Shown in pieces: positions 21,951 through 32,862 of a DNA stretch of 64,000 bases. Each line of letters opens with the position of its first letter. The first letter of the stretch is position 1. This DNA comes from Miscanthus floridulus (taxonomy: Eukaryota; Streptophyta; Magnoliopsida; Poales; Poaceae): NCBI RefSeq assembly GCF_019320115.1, contig NC_089581.1:69234485-69298484 (forward strand), written 5' to 3'. Below the pieces are notes generated by a model. That model was not told where the DNA came from. It saw only the letters and a list, made by a program, of their open reading frames with translations, and ran no database searches. Position numbers and translations under genes: made by a program.

Positions 21951-22535
21951 ATGGCGCGCACGAAACTCACTGCTCGCAAGTCCGCTGGAGGTAGGGCGCC
22001 TCATCACTGGTTAGCTCCTCGTGAGCCCCATCCTGAGCCTACTAAGGTGGAAAGGCTGAGGGCAGAGCTGGCTCGGGTGACTGCTGAGAGGAATGTGGCT
22101 CAGCATTGTTTGGAGCAAGTAACATAGGAATGGGATCAAGAGACCCTGGAGGTTCAGAGGTTGACAGTTGCTCACCGCAACTATGAACGTATGTTGATTC
22201 ACATGCTGAACCAATGGAATGAAGCCTGGCACGAAGAGAATGTGTTGAGAGCGCGACAGGTAGAACTAGAGCAGCAGTTGGCAGTTGCAGAAGAGTACAA
22301 TGACCATCTCCATGAGGAGGTTCACCTATTACATAATCAGCTTCACCCTCTCCTATCCCCTGATGATGAGGATGAGATGGGCTCTGGTGTCAACATGGCT
22401 GAAGGTGATGATGGCATTGAGGTCAATGGACCTGAGGACATTCCACCTGATGAGGAGGAAGATGAGGAGTTAGAGCCTGCTAGTGATGAAGATGGAGGAG
22501 AGATCTTCGACACTGACTCCGAGGACGATGCGTAG
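21951..22535 (+). pseudogene. ORF0 of element C: histone H3 tail-like N-terminus, coiled coil, acidic C-terminus
   Basis: It has 194 codons with one internal TAG (22125-22127). The start MARTKLTARKSAGGRAP matches the H3 tail at A1-R2-T3-K4, T6-A7-R8-K9-S10, G12-G13 and A15-P16. An LA pair falls at H3 positions 20-21. Together that is 15 of the first 23 H3 residues by eye. A helical region follows, with NYERMLIHMLNQWNEAWH and DHLHEEVHLLHNQL shared with ORF0 of element A. The last 60 residues are strongly Asp/Glu-rich. It starts directly at an ACAG|ATG junction. Removal of Met before Ala would expose ARTK. Histone mimicry is an inference; no function is demonstrated. Confidence 0.8.
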
Positions 22536-22950
22536 TTTAGCTTACTACTTAGCTAATGCGCTAGAGCTAGTCTTTTGTTGATCCTCATGCATGAACGAGT
22601 AACTTTGTAATAAGTTAATCGTTGGGATGTAATATCGGACCCTATGTTATTTTGGATGAAAGTTTAGAACCTCTATGGCTTGGTTGTAACCTATCAAACG
22701 CGTTATGCTCCACGTAAGTGAGCCTTTGACAATTTCTGTCTATGCGGTATATCGATCTCATTGCTGGTTAAGTTCATCGCATTAATGTGTCAATTGATGC
22801 GCTTGATGAGTTGTGTGATTGTGATGGATGATTGTGCCTCTGTTGATTATATAAATGCATTCTCTCCAATGGAATTAGTTTGGCATAATTATACAATTCA
22901 TCTACAAAAATTTCCACATCGTCAGTGCTCATTGGCTATACATTTTGCAG
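22536..22950 (+). other. Spacer between ORF0 and gag of element C
   Basis: No frame is supported. It holds a donor-like CACGTAAGTGAG (GTAAGT at 22714-22719) and ends in CTATACATTTTGCAG directly before the gag ATG, a second 3' splice-site-like junction. Confidence 0.5.
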
Positions 22951-24020
22951 ATGGCTTATAACCTTCGTCGCGGTCATAGCATGGGAGATGAGGAACAACC
23001 ACCTCCTCCACCGCCCACACCAGCTGAGCTAATGCAGATAGTTGTTGAAAGTCAGCGCATGCTAGCTGAGGCTATGCGCCATATGGCTAACCGCGAGGAT
23101 TGACATGTCCGCCAAGGACTCGAGCCGATCCAGTATAGCAGCTTTAAGGACTTCATGGACACAAAGCCTCCTATCTTTAGAGAGGCAGAAGAACCATTAC
23201 AAGCTGATGAATGGTTGAGCACGATAGAGCAAAGGTTTGGATTGCTCTGTTTGACAGAAGGTATGAAGGCCTCGTATGCAGGACACTAGCTCTAAGGCCC
23301 TGCAGGCATCTGGTGGACCCATCACATGACCACCTTCCCTGCAAATGTCAAGATAGTTTGGGACTAGTTCCAGACAGCTTTCCGAGGACATTTTATCCCA
23401 CCTGGTCTCATGGCCATTAAGCATACCAAGTTTATGAAGCTAACCCAAGGCAACAAGAGTCTTAATGAATACCTCTAGGCATTCAACAACCTGGCAAGGT
23501 ATGCTCCCGAGTTCATCGATACTGACGCCAAAAGAATAGCTAGTTTCAAGAGGGGACTTTCCCCTAAACTGATGAAGTCTATGGGCAACTGCAAGTGTGT
23601 CACCTTCAATGAGTTTATTAGTGACACCCTGACTCAGGAGAATAATGATAAGGTATATGCGGCTTCCAAGACCCATAAAAGAAACTTTGAGGCAGGCTCT
23701 TCTCAGTCTAAGGCACTAGTGGTATCCAAGACCCAGTATCATCCACCCAATGCTAATGTCCAGTACCGCCCATCTCAGAAGAAGAATCAAGCTAAAACTG
23801 GTTTCCTCAAGGGGTACACAATTTCCTTGCCAAAGAATACCTTTGGGCAGGGCAGCTCCAATGTCCCACCAGCTAACAGGTCGTGCTGGAACTGTAACCA
23901 GCCTAGTCACTGGGCTAATAAGTGTCCCTATCCTTCCAAGCAGAATGCTCAGGGAAATGTCCATCAGGGGCGTGTTCACTACACTACTATGGAGAAAATT
24001 CCTACTGGTGAAGTGGTCAC
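22951..24020 (+). pseudogene. Element C gag
   Basis: It starts with ATG at 22951, directly after TTTTGCAG. The N-terminus has a Pro run (QPPPPPPTPAEL). The gag core contains PLQADEWLSTIEQRFGL and GLMAIKHTKFMKLTQGNKSL. The CCHC zinc knuckle [14 protein letters not shown] is at 23884-23925. Gag would assemble the particle and bind element RNA. About five internal stops (e.g. TGA 23101, TAG and TAA near 23287-23295, TAG near 23476) are almost all one transition from Arg or Gln codons. No frameshift is present. Confidence 0.85.
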
Positions 24021-24560
24021 CGCTGGTAAGTTCCTTATTAATGATCACCCTGCAGTTGTGCTCTTTGATTCGGGTGCTTCGCATTCCTTTGTGAGTTCTA
24101 CTTTTGCATCTAAGCATAAGATGAATGTGATTACAATTGTCAAGGGTGGTTATTGTATTAGTGCTGTTGGAAATAATATCATGACTAACCAAGTAGTTAA
24201 GGATGTAAAGATTGAGATTGGGGATCGAGAGTTCCTTACGGATCTTGTAGTTCTGCCAGGGGTAGGAATCGATGTAATCCTAGGAATGAAGTGGATGAGC
24301 AGGAATGGATTGTTGATCGATACATCAACCCGTGTGGTAATGTTGAGGGATCCTGTGGATAAGAAGGGTTTTCTAGTGCAGTTACCTCATGATATCTCTA
24401 TCCACAATACAGCCAATGCTACCCTAGCCAAAGCCATTGAAGATATACCAGTTGTCTGTGAGTTTCTAGATGTCTTCCCTGATGACTTGCCTGGATTACC
24501 TTCAGACCGTGATGTAGAATTCAAGATAGAACTCATTCCGGGTACGACTCCTATTTCTTG
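24021..24560 (+). pseudogene. Element C protease
   Basis: It continues in the gag frame. Active site [11 protein letters not shown] has Asp-Ser-Gly from 24067. [10 protein letters not shown] lies near 24268-24297 and the pol entry [13 protein letters not shown] near 24484-24522. The aspartic protease would mature Gag-Pol. The domain is stop-free up to the TGA at 24559-24561, which is CGA in related elements (ISRRPYRM). Confidence 0.85.
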
Positions 24561-25790
24561 AAGGCCCTATAGAATGCCGCCCAATGAGTTGGCTAAGCTG
24601 AAGAGTCAGTTAAATGAGCTATTAAAGAAAGGTTTGATTCGGCCTAGTTCTTCTCCTTGGGGTTGTCCGGCTATCTTTGTGAAGAAGAAGGATGAGTCTC
24701 TACGCATGTGCGTGGATTATCGCCCCCTTAATGCTGTTACTATCAAGAACAAATACCCTCTTCCTCGCATCGATATTCTGTTTGATCAGCTCTCCAAAGC
24801 TAAGGTATTCTCCAAGATCGATTTGAGGTCTAGCTACCATCAGATCAAAATTTGTCCTGAAGATATACCAAAGACAGCTTTCTCTACTCGTTATGGCTTG
24901 TTCGAGTACCTTGTCATGTCCTTTGGGTTGACAAATGCTCCGGCACACTTTATGTACCTGATGAATTCAGTATTCATGCCGGAATTGGACAAGTTTGTCA
25001 TCATGTTCATTGATGATATCCTTGTATATTCTCAGAATGAAGAAGAACATGCTGAACATCTAAGAATTGTTTTAACTCGATTATGTGACAGCCAGCTTTA
25101 TGCTAAGTTCAGCAAGTGCGAATTTTGGTTGAACAAGATACCTTTTCTAGGTCATGTGTTATCTAGAGATGGAATTTTGGTTGACCCTACTAAGGTGCAA
25201 GAAGTCCTAGAGTGGAAGGCACCTACTACGGTCATAGAAGTCCAAAGTTTCCTGGGTTTGGCTAGCTACTATCGTCGCTTTATCTCGGATTTCTCAAAAA
25301 TTGCCAAGCCCATGACTTGACTACTTCAAAAGGATGAGAAGTTTGTGTGGACTCCGAAGTGTGAAGAAGCTTTCCACACTTTGCGGACCTTACTAACCTC
25401 TGCTCTTGTATTGGCACAACCTAACATCAAGAAGCCTTTTGATGTCTACTGTGATGCATGTGGCACTGGTTTGGGGTGTGTTCTTATGTAGGAGGGCTGA
25501 GTCATTGCTTATGCTTCACGCCAGCTTCGAAAACATGAGGTCAATTATCCTACCCATGACTTAGAGCTAGCTGCGGTTGTTCATGCCCTGAAGATTTGGA
25601 GACATTACTTGCTAGGTAATGTGTGCAACATCTATACAAACCATAAAAGTCTCAAGTACATCTTTACTCAACCCAAGTTGAACATGCGTCAATGACGATG
25701 GTTAGAGTTAATCAAAGACTACAACCTTCAAGTGCACTACCATCCTGGTAAGGCAAATGTGGTTGCTGATGCCTTAAGCAGAAAGGCCCA
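24561..25790 (+). pseudogene. Element C reverse transcriptase and RNase H
   Basis: RT motifs: [65 protein letters not shown] and the catalytic FIDD at 25006-25017, intact. RNase H has VYCDACGTGLGCVLM near 25446-25490, [14 protein letters not shown] and HYHPGKANVVADALSRK near 25735-25785. It would copy element RNA into cDNA in the particle. Stops at 25318, about 25489, 25498 and 25693 correspond to CGA or CAG codons in the family. Confidence 0.9.
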
Positions 25791-27327
25791 TTGCAATTCC
25801 TTAGTTAGTGAAGACTTTCATCTAGCACACCTCCTTCATCCGGTAGTACTCCACAATATCACCGTGGATTGCTCTCTTAGAAGTCGAATTATCGAACTCC
25901 AAAAGACTGACGTGGGTGTGTTTCACATCAAGCGGAAGATGAAAGAGCTGGAGACCAAGCACTTTAGAGTCGATGACAAAGGAATTCTCTGGTTTAATGA
26001 TAGGCTTGTAGTACCCAAAGACAAAGAACTTAGAAATCAGATTATGGCTGAAGCCCATTCTTCTAAATTGTCCATCCATCCTGGTAGCAGTAAAATATAT
26101 CAAGATCTCAAGCTGTATTATTGGTGGACCAAGATGAAGAAAGAAATCACAGCCTACATGGCAAGGTGTGATAACTGTTGCAGAGTCAAGGCTATTCACA
26201 TGAGGCCCGGATTATTGCAGCCACTCTCTATTCCTGGCTGGAAGTGGGAAGAAATTGTTATGGATTTCATTGTTGGATTACCCACTACCAAAAAGGGTTG
26301 TGATTCCATCTGGGTTATTATAGATCGTCTAACCAAATCCGCTCACTTTATTCCGGTCAAGTCTACCTATCACCATCACAATTATGCTGAGATTTATTTT
26401 CAACAAGTGGTACGTCTCCATGGTGTACCCAAATCCATTGTTTTAGATAGAGGACCACAATTCACGGCTCGCTTTTGGGAGTGCTTACATCAGAATCTTG
26501 GCACTCATCTAATCCGCAGTTCTGCCTATCATCCGCAAACATCAGGACAAACTGAGCGTGTTAATCAAATTTTTGAAGATATGCTGAGAGCTTGTCTTAT
26601 CTCTTGCAAAGGCTCTTGGGAGGAATGGTTGTCTCTCGCAGAATTCTCTTATAACAACAGTTATCAAGAGAGTATCAAAATGGCTCCTTTCGAAGCACTT
26701 TATGGCCGCAAGTGTAGAACTCCTTTGAACTGGGTGGAACCCGGAGAAAGAAGATTCTATGGTATTGATTTTGTAAAAGAAGCCGAAGAGCAAGTCCAAA
26801 CTATACAGAAGAATATGACTGCCGCTCAGGCTAGACAAAAGAGTTACGCTGATAAGAGAAGAAAACCTATTGAGTTTGAAGTAGGTGACCATGTTTATCT
26901 GAAGGTATCCCCTATGAAAGGAGTAAAATATTTTGGAATCAAAAGGAAGCTTGAGCCTCAATATGTTGGACCCTACCAAATTATCAAGAAAAGTGGAAGA
27001 GTAGCCTATAAACTCGATCTACCCCATGAAATAGGAGCTATATTCCCGGTATTCCATGTGTCTCAGCTGAAGAAGTGTCTTCGTATTCCCGAGGAAAGAA
27101 TAGCAACGAGGAGAATCGAATTGAAATCTGATCTTTCTTATGAGGAGAAGCCCATGCAGGTTCTGGATACTCAAGAAAGAGTGACTCATAGATGAGTAGT
27201 TAAGTTATACAAGGTAGTTTGGAGTAATCATAGTGATCAGGATGCAACCTAGGAGTAGGAAGATTATCTAAAGGAAAATTATCCGGCTTTCTATATTAAA
27301 TGGTATGCTTTCCAAATCTTGAGATGA
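25791..27327 (+). pseudogene. Element C integrase with C-terminal chromodomain
   Basis: The HHCC zinc module is SSKLSIHPGS to ARCDNCCRVKA (about 26065-26195). Catalytic residues are in MDFIVGLP (about 26260), VLDRGPQFTARFW (about 26440) and HPQTSGQTERVNQ (about 26530), and are intact. The GPY-type region (QYVGPYQIIKKSGRVAYKL) leads to a chromodomain of group II at about 27145-27300 (KPMQVLDTQERVTHR, then KLYKVVWSNHSDQDAT). Chromodomains of this class steer integration by binding chromatin marks. The chromodomain carries the stops TGA 27193 and two TAGs near 27250-27258. The frame ends at TGA 27325-27327. Confidence 0.9.
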
Positions 27328-27332
27328 GATTC

Positions 27333-27349
27333 TTCTAAGGGGGGAGGGC
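27333..27349 (+). promoter_or_regulatory. Polypurine tract of element C
   Basis: TAAGGGGGGAGGGC lies immediately before the 3' LTR and would prime plus-strand DNA synthesis. Confidence 0.85.
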
Positions 27350-30300
27350 TATAACACCCAAGGTGTTTGGCTTCTACAAAAGTGCATTTCATTTCATAAA
27401 CATATGCATCATCTATGTCATCATGCCATTGTCACTGAAACATACATATGCAACATTCGCAAATTCTGTTTGTTTCATACTTGATTGCTTATGAATGGTA
27501 GTAGTGCAACATGTGAATGCAACATGAGTTTCTTATACCTTGAAACATGGCAACATGGTAGGAATGTGGCAAGTTAAGCTTGCAACAAAAGTAATGAAAC
27601 ATGTGAAACATGGAATTGCAACAATTGAGTGAATTGATTGTTTTATGCTTCATCACATGTGATCATTAGAAATTGGTATAACAATTGTGTAAAGTGGTTG
27701 ATCATGGTCTAATACACCTTAACTACACTTAGGGTAATTGTTGGAACATTGTTCATATGGATCAAAATGACAAAAATGCCCTCAAGAGGAGGTTTGACTT
27801 GAATTGACCCTTAGAGTGCCACTATTTGACTGATTCCAAAGACCAACTTAAAGACCTTGCATGGCTGTGCACTCTTTACCAAAGTTGTATCTAATTTATC
27901 AAGGAACAAAAGTTGTTTTATGACCAACTCATGAAAATGTGTGGAACATGGTCAAACAAGGCCCACAAGTCAAATTTCCCTACTGATTTCATACTTAGAA
28001 TTTTTCTAAGTCCTTAAGTTGAGTTACAGTTTCATGTACCAATGTTTGGAGGCTTGTATCTCCCTAACCAGGCCGAACCAACTCGAGCTCCAATTGAAGA
28101 AGTTGTAGTACTCACTTAGGTCTTCAATTTTGTTAACTAGACCATGAACCAGATCGCCACCGTTTGGGAGTTACGGATCATCGAATTTGCTCTGTCAGTC
28201 ATCGTCGTTGATCTCTGAATCGCAATTTTCAGAAAACGGTCAGAGTTCACCATGGCCGACCAGCACAGGAGCTGCTCGCTGCATGGCGCACATGCTCTGC
28301 CAAAGTCTCCACGTCGCGCGTCCGAGCTCCAGAAGAAGGCCAGCGCCTGCCCGACGCACTCGCCTGCCCCATTGCCTTTCTTTCGTCTCCACCGCGCGCA
28401 GCGCCGAGCCGTAGCAGCTTCTCCAGTTCCAACCGAGCGTCACCGTCGCCTTGCGCGCTCGCCACTGCAAAAACGCATTGCCTAGTTCGTCAACAGCTTC
28501 GCCATGATCTCCTCTACCACCTCCACCTTTTAGCCGGGGCAATTGAGGCTGGGTAAGGGCGTAATCGCCAGTTCTTCCACCGCTGCCATGGTGGGACCTC
28601 GCCGGAGTTGGTGCTTCACGCGACCAACTGTCATCGCGACCTTCCCATCCTTTCTCTCCCTTGCGCTAGATGCTGTGAATGCTACTAATGCTCGTAGGGA
28701 CACCCAATAGGGCCATGACGCAGTAGCCTCGTCGGAGCCGGCCAAGCCATGGCCGTGCGCCGCCATGGCCATCACCACCCCCGCTAGCCGTGGCAATAGC
28801 TTCAATTGAGGGCACCACTAGATGCGCACGGGTGAGGTGAACACCGTAGCACCACTGGACTCGCCGGAGATGCCACCGGCGATGAGTTGCGCCACCATCC
28901 GTTCTTCCTCCCCTACCTGTGTCACTGTCGCGCGGGTCCCCTTTGTCAGTCGCTGCTGCAGAGGCGGGAGACAGCGTGGGCCACGCCGAGTGCTAGGCCG
29001 AGCTAGCATTCGCTTGCGCATGCGCGGTGGGCCGCCGTGTCCTTCGGGCCGACCCAGCAGTAGAGTTAGGATTCAAATTCGTTTTTGTTTTATTCTTTTC
29101 ACAGATTGGTGTATAGATTCAAAAATATGTATCTCCTAGTTGGTAGATTCAAATGATGTGGTTCCAATTTTGCTGAGTTCATGATAATATCTAGTATTTA
29201 TTAAAAATATAATTTATGCTATGTTCTGTTATGAAAAATGGAGTTGCTAATTATCTCTTTTAATCATGAAAGAAATAGGGGTAATTATATCTTTTTCTAT
29301 GTAGCTCCAAATGGCATGAAATTTTTATGGTGTAATGCTCATCTCATGAATAGCTTGTAGTTAAATTTTCATATATTTTGGACATTGTATGTAGGAGATA
29401 GAAAATTCTCTTGTTTGCATGGGTGGATCTTGTGTGAATTTTCATAATTTTTCTATAGTAAAATTTGGTGAGTGTTGTTTTTATGCTAGAATGATGCTAG
29501 AAAAAATTAGAAATCTATTGCTTGACACTTTTCAATAGGGTTTCCTAATTATGCTAAAAATAGACATGCCACCTGTTATTTTGGATACAACAAGTTCTGC
29601 TTGCCCAATGGCTTTGAAATTTTTATGGTAGTCTATGTGAAGCATGAGATAGCTACTGTAATTTTTGTAGATTTTTCTGAACAGTTTTACTATATATTGC
29701 TTTAATCACCTAATTAACTAAATAAATTAGAAAAGGATATTAAATAATTTATTTAGAAGTTGGCACTATACTTTCTAATGTTCCTCTGGTATGCACAACA
29801 AGTTGGTAAACTTGGTTTAGTCCAATTATGCTTTTGCATCATCACTAAATATTTAATTTAGTAACCCTGTCATTTCTGGACAGATTCTAGGTTTACTGGA
29901 ATTCGATTGGTTAACGTAAGAATCATGCTTTGATGTTTACAAATGATTTGTAGAGAATTTCATAAGCTTTCCAGAATGTCCTCTTGCAAGTCATTTGAAT
30001 TTATAGAACTCTGGTTATGATTAAATTAAGGAACTACCCGGGTGCATATAAAACTTTAACTGTTGTTTTAAGTATGCCTTTACTATTTCTAAGTTTGTGG
30101 TAATGTTCCTAGGTGTTAGGCCTTTAACTGAAGATGGGCATCTTTATCTTAGGTTATGCAAGTTAGGTAAGTTGATCTCGTTCTTCAAGTTAAGTTAGAT
30201 ACACGTTTTAAAGTGATTTGAATAGAGCTATTCTTAATCGGTAAACGAGTGTCCAGTGATGTTTTCGTTAAACATTTACTGTGATTCATTCATCATGAGC

Positions 30301-30357
30301 ATCATGTCATTCCTTATGCATCCATGATATTTATGTTGTGCATCGGCATGCAAATAG

Positions 30358-30510
30358 GTGTACCGGAAGGTGTGACACTGCTGGAATTCAAGGAACCGAG
30401 CGAGCAGCAGCAGCCGACACCAGAGATTCAGGAGGTGCAGCCTTCAGGAGAAGTGCCAGACGAGGTCGCCGTTGAGTGCCCGGATCACCGTCCATGCAAC
30501 TTTGTGAAAG
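30358..30510 (+). other. Exon-like block alpha in the 3' LTR of element C, open copy
   Basis: It is 153 bases (51 codons, phase 1 at both ends). The sequence is acidic and Pro/Gln-rich, e.g. LLEFKEPSEQQQPTPEIQEV. It is flanked by CAAATAG on the left and GAAAG|GCAAGCCCCGG on the right. The predicted intron is 30511-31584 (1074 bases, GC-AG). Confidence 0.55.
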
Positions 30511-31584
30511 GCAAGCCCCGGAGCATATTAAGCCTCCTAATTTTCGAAATGCAGTTATAGTATTATTGTTACATATATATATATATTGTTGCATTAAGTT
30601 TAGGTGTTGGATGCAAACACTTGCTGCATTAGTTATCCAATCCTTGTCCAGATATTGATACCCTGAATCCTATGTAGCTCAGGCTCATGTAGTGCTTAGC
30701 CCTGCTTAAACACGGTAGAAGTTAGGTGATTTCCTATCACCTGCGAGATATAGGAAGATACATATGGCACGGTTGGCTATATTTGCTATCGTGGAAAAGA
30801 ACCAGTCTTAATTTGAAATGAAGACCGGACAGAGGCTTGCCGGTTTGCAGTGACTCCGTCTATGTCGCTTAAGGACTGAATCTTGGAGCCTTTCCTGTTC
30901 ATGTTGAACGCATGCCTCTCTCTTAGTTGGTCGTGTCTGAAGACCGACCACGAAGCCGAGTAGCTCACCTCAGGCCGGGAGTCGATAAGTATAAAGTGCG
31001 CCTCGGAAGGGAGCCATAGGCGTGAGTCCAAGGGCAGGTGATTTAAAAGTCCTGATCGTCCTGGCAGAAGGGTAATCCCTGAGAGTGCTGGCGCTGATCG
31101 AACCTACGAATTTGGTTCCTGAGTTGTCCCAAAGGTGACCCACGGCTACCCTTGCTAAGTATGCCAGGGTGAGAGTTAGGAATACCCCCTCAGCTGAGTT
31201 GTAATTTGATTCGAGTCGCCGTCTCTCCCGGTTAGTGAGAACTTGACGGGCTTATCTCCAAAGTAGATACACTAAATAACATAATGGTTTAGAAATGATG
31301 ATATGATGATGACAGCCTTATTATACCTGCTATGGTTAATATTGTTTGCTCCTAATAAGTGAGTGCTCTAGTATAGGTGCAAATCTAGTGGACAGGTAAA
31401 TGATGATAACTTGATGCGAAGTTTAAATTGGTTACTATATTCATAAGCTCTTTTATGCAACTGTGTCCAGCTAGCCCACCTCATAAGCCTTGCATGACCT
31501 TTGGTGTCTTTTATTTCATGTTTTGGCAGGTAAGTCTAGCTGAGTACCTTCTCATACTCAGGGTTTATCTCCCACCTATTGCAG

Positions 31585-31646
31585 ATGACCAGTTCTACTT
31601 TGGTTGCTGCAAGTATTGCCTTCTCCCAGCTGGGGATGAAGACTAG
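31585..31646 (+). other. Exon-like block beta in the 3' LTR of element C
   Basis: Acceptor ACCTATTGCAG is followed by a phase-1 reading DDQFYFGCCKYC LLPAGDED and stop TAG at 31644-31646. It is identical in protein to the 5' LTR copy. Confidence 0.5.
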
Positions 31647-32013
31647 ACCATTGGGCATGGTCTCTACTAGTTCTCGTATCTAAAGATGCTTTTGTGGGAC
31701 ATGACTAAGGTCTGGCAATGTATTTGAAACTATGAAGTTATGTACTAAACTATGTTGCTTCCGTGAACTTGACTTGGTTTGTAATATTTTATTTGAACTC
31801 TGATGGATGTAATCCGGATGCTACTTGTGAAATGTTGTAACAAATGATGTGTTGTGTTGAATCACTATGGTCTTGGTTTGTATGTTGAGAGTTGGTTGAA
31901 ATCCTTCGAGATTTCCGGACTACTAGGATTATGGGAGCTTAAGTACAGGAATTTGATCACTTCTGTGATTGTTTTTGTACTTACGTTCTTATGATTGGGT
32001 TGGTTCTGTTATA

Positions 32014-32698
32014 GACATGCCCAATCGAATCATCACAGACTTGGGTTCTCCCTTCACAGCTACAAAATTCAAAAGTTGGGCACATGATTATGGTTTCAGC
32101 ATTGATTACGCATTAGTCGCACATCCAAAAGCCAACGGACAGGTAGAAAGGGCTAATGGACTCATACTGGCTGGATTGAAACCAAGACTGTATGAAGAAC
32201 TAGTAGACTATGGATCAAAATGGATTGAAGAATTACCCAAGGTCGTATGGGGGCTATGGACTCAAATAAGCAGAGCCACTGGATACTCACCTTTCTTTCT
32301 GGTGTATGGATCAGAAGCCGTACTACCCACAGACTTGATCTGGATGTCACCAAGGATAGAGCAATACGACGAAGGAGAAGCAGAACACACATGAAGATTA
32401 GAACTCGGCAGTACAGAAGAAGTCAGAGTAAACGCTACCCTACAATCAGCAAGATACCTCCAAGGACTAAGGCGCCACTACAACAAGAATACCTAGTCTC
32501 GATCATTACAAGTCGGAGACCTAGTACTAAGAAGAGTACAAAAAAACCGACGGACGCCACAAACTACTCAGTCCATGGGAAGGTCCTTTTATAGTCACAA
32601 AAGTCATCGGACCAGGCACATACAAGCTCATAACTAAAGACGGAAAAGAAGTCAACAATACATGACACATTAGTCAGCTACGAAGATTCTACGCATAA
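32014..32698 (+). pseudogene. Element G integrase, C-terminal part (continuation after element C)
   Basis: It resumes at the right TSD (GACAT, 32014-32018). MPNRIITDLGSPFTATKF carries the second catalytic Asp, and AHPKANGQVERANGLIL carries the catalytic Glu. GYSPFFLVYGSEAVLPTDL and the end QLRRFYA with stop 32696-32698 follow. A TGA at 32392-32394 and a one-base shift in an A run near 32531-32537 break the frame. No chromodomain is present, consistent with Tat. Confidence 0.9.
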
Positions 32699-32862
32699 AA
32701 ACAACTCAAGGGAAAATATGTATACAAGACACAAGAGATCAACGTTCATGATTAACAAAGATAGCGCTATGTATCATTGTAACACATCAATATTCATGAT
32801 CAATAAAGATGATTATCTCTCAACAAACATATGTCTCATGGCTCTCTCTGAGTTGTTTCTTA

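Larger units (their letters stand above)
16671..32013 (+). mobile_element. Element C: complete long-LTR Ty3/gypsy chromovirus (Tekay-like)
   Basis: This is a full-length insertion of 15.3 kb with 4524-bp and 4664-bp LTRs, perfect TSDs, a canonical Met primer site, ORF0, gag-pol with a C-terminal chromodomain, and a polypurine tract. Long LTRs, the Met primer site and the chromodomain after integrase fit the Tekay/Del group of chromoviruses. It is the youngest level of the nest. The LTR copies are visibly more alike than those of the host element G. ORF0 and gag-pol carry about 14 stops but no frameshift. Confidence 0.95.
27350..32013 (+). repeat. 3' LTR of element C (4664 bp)
   Basis: It begins TATAACACCC (TG changed to TA) and ends GGTTCTGTTATA. 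It is collinear with the 5' LTR and keeps two segments missing there. It contains the GC-rich block (28190-29070) and exon-like blocks alpha (30358-30510) and beta (31585-31646). Here alpha is free of internal stops. Confidence 0.95.

Noticed and set aside
21951..22010. A host histone H3 gene or pseudogene
   Set aside because: Similarity stops after about 23 residues. The rest is a coiled coil and acidic tail, and the ORF sits between the primer binding site and gag in two different elements.
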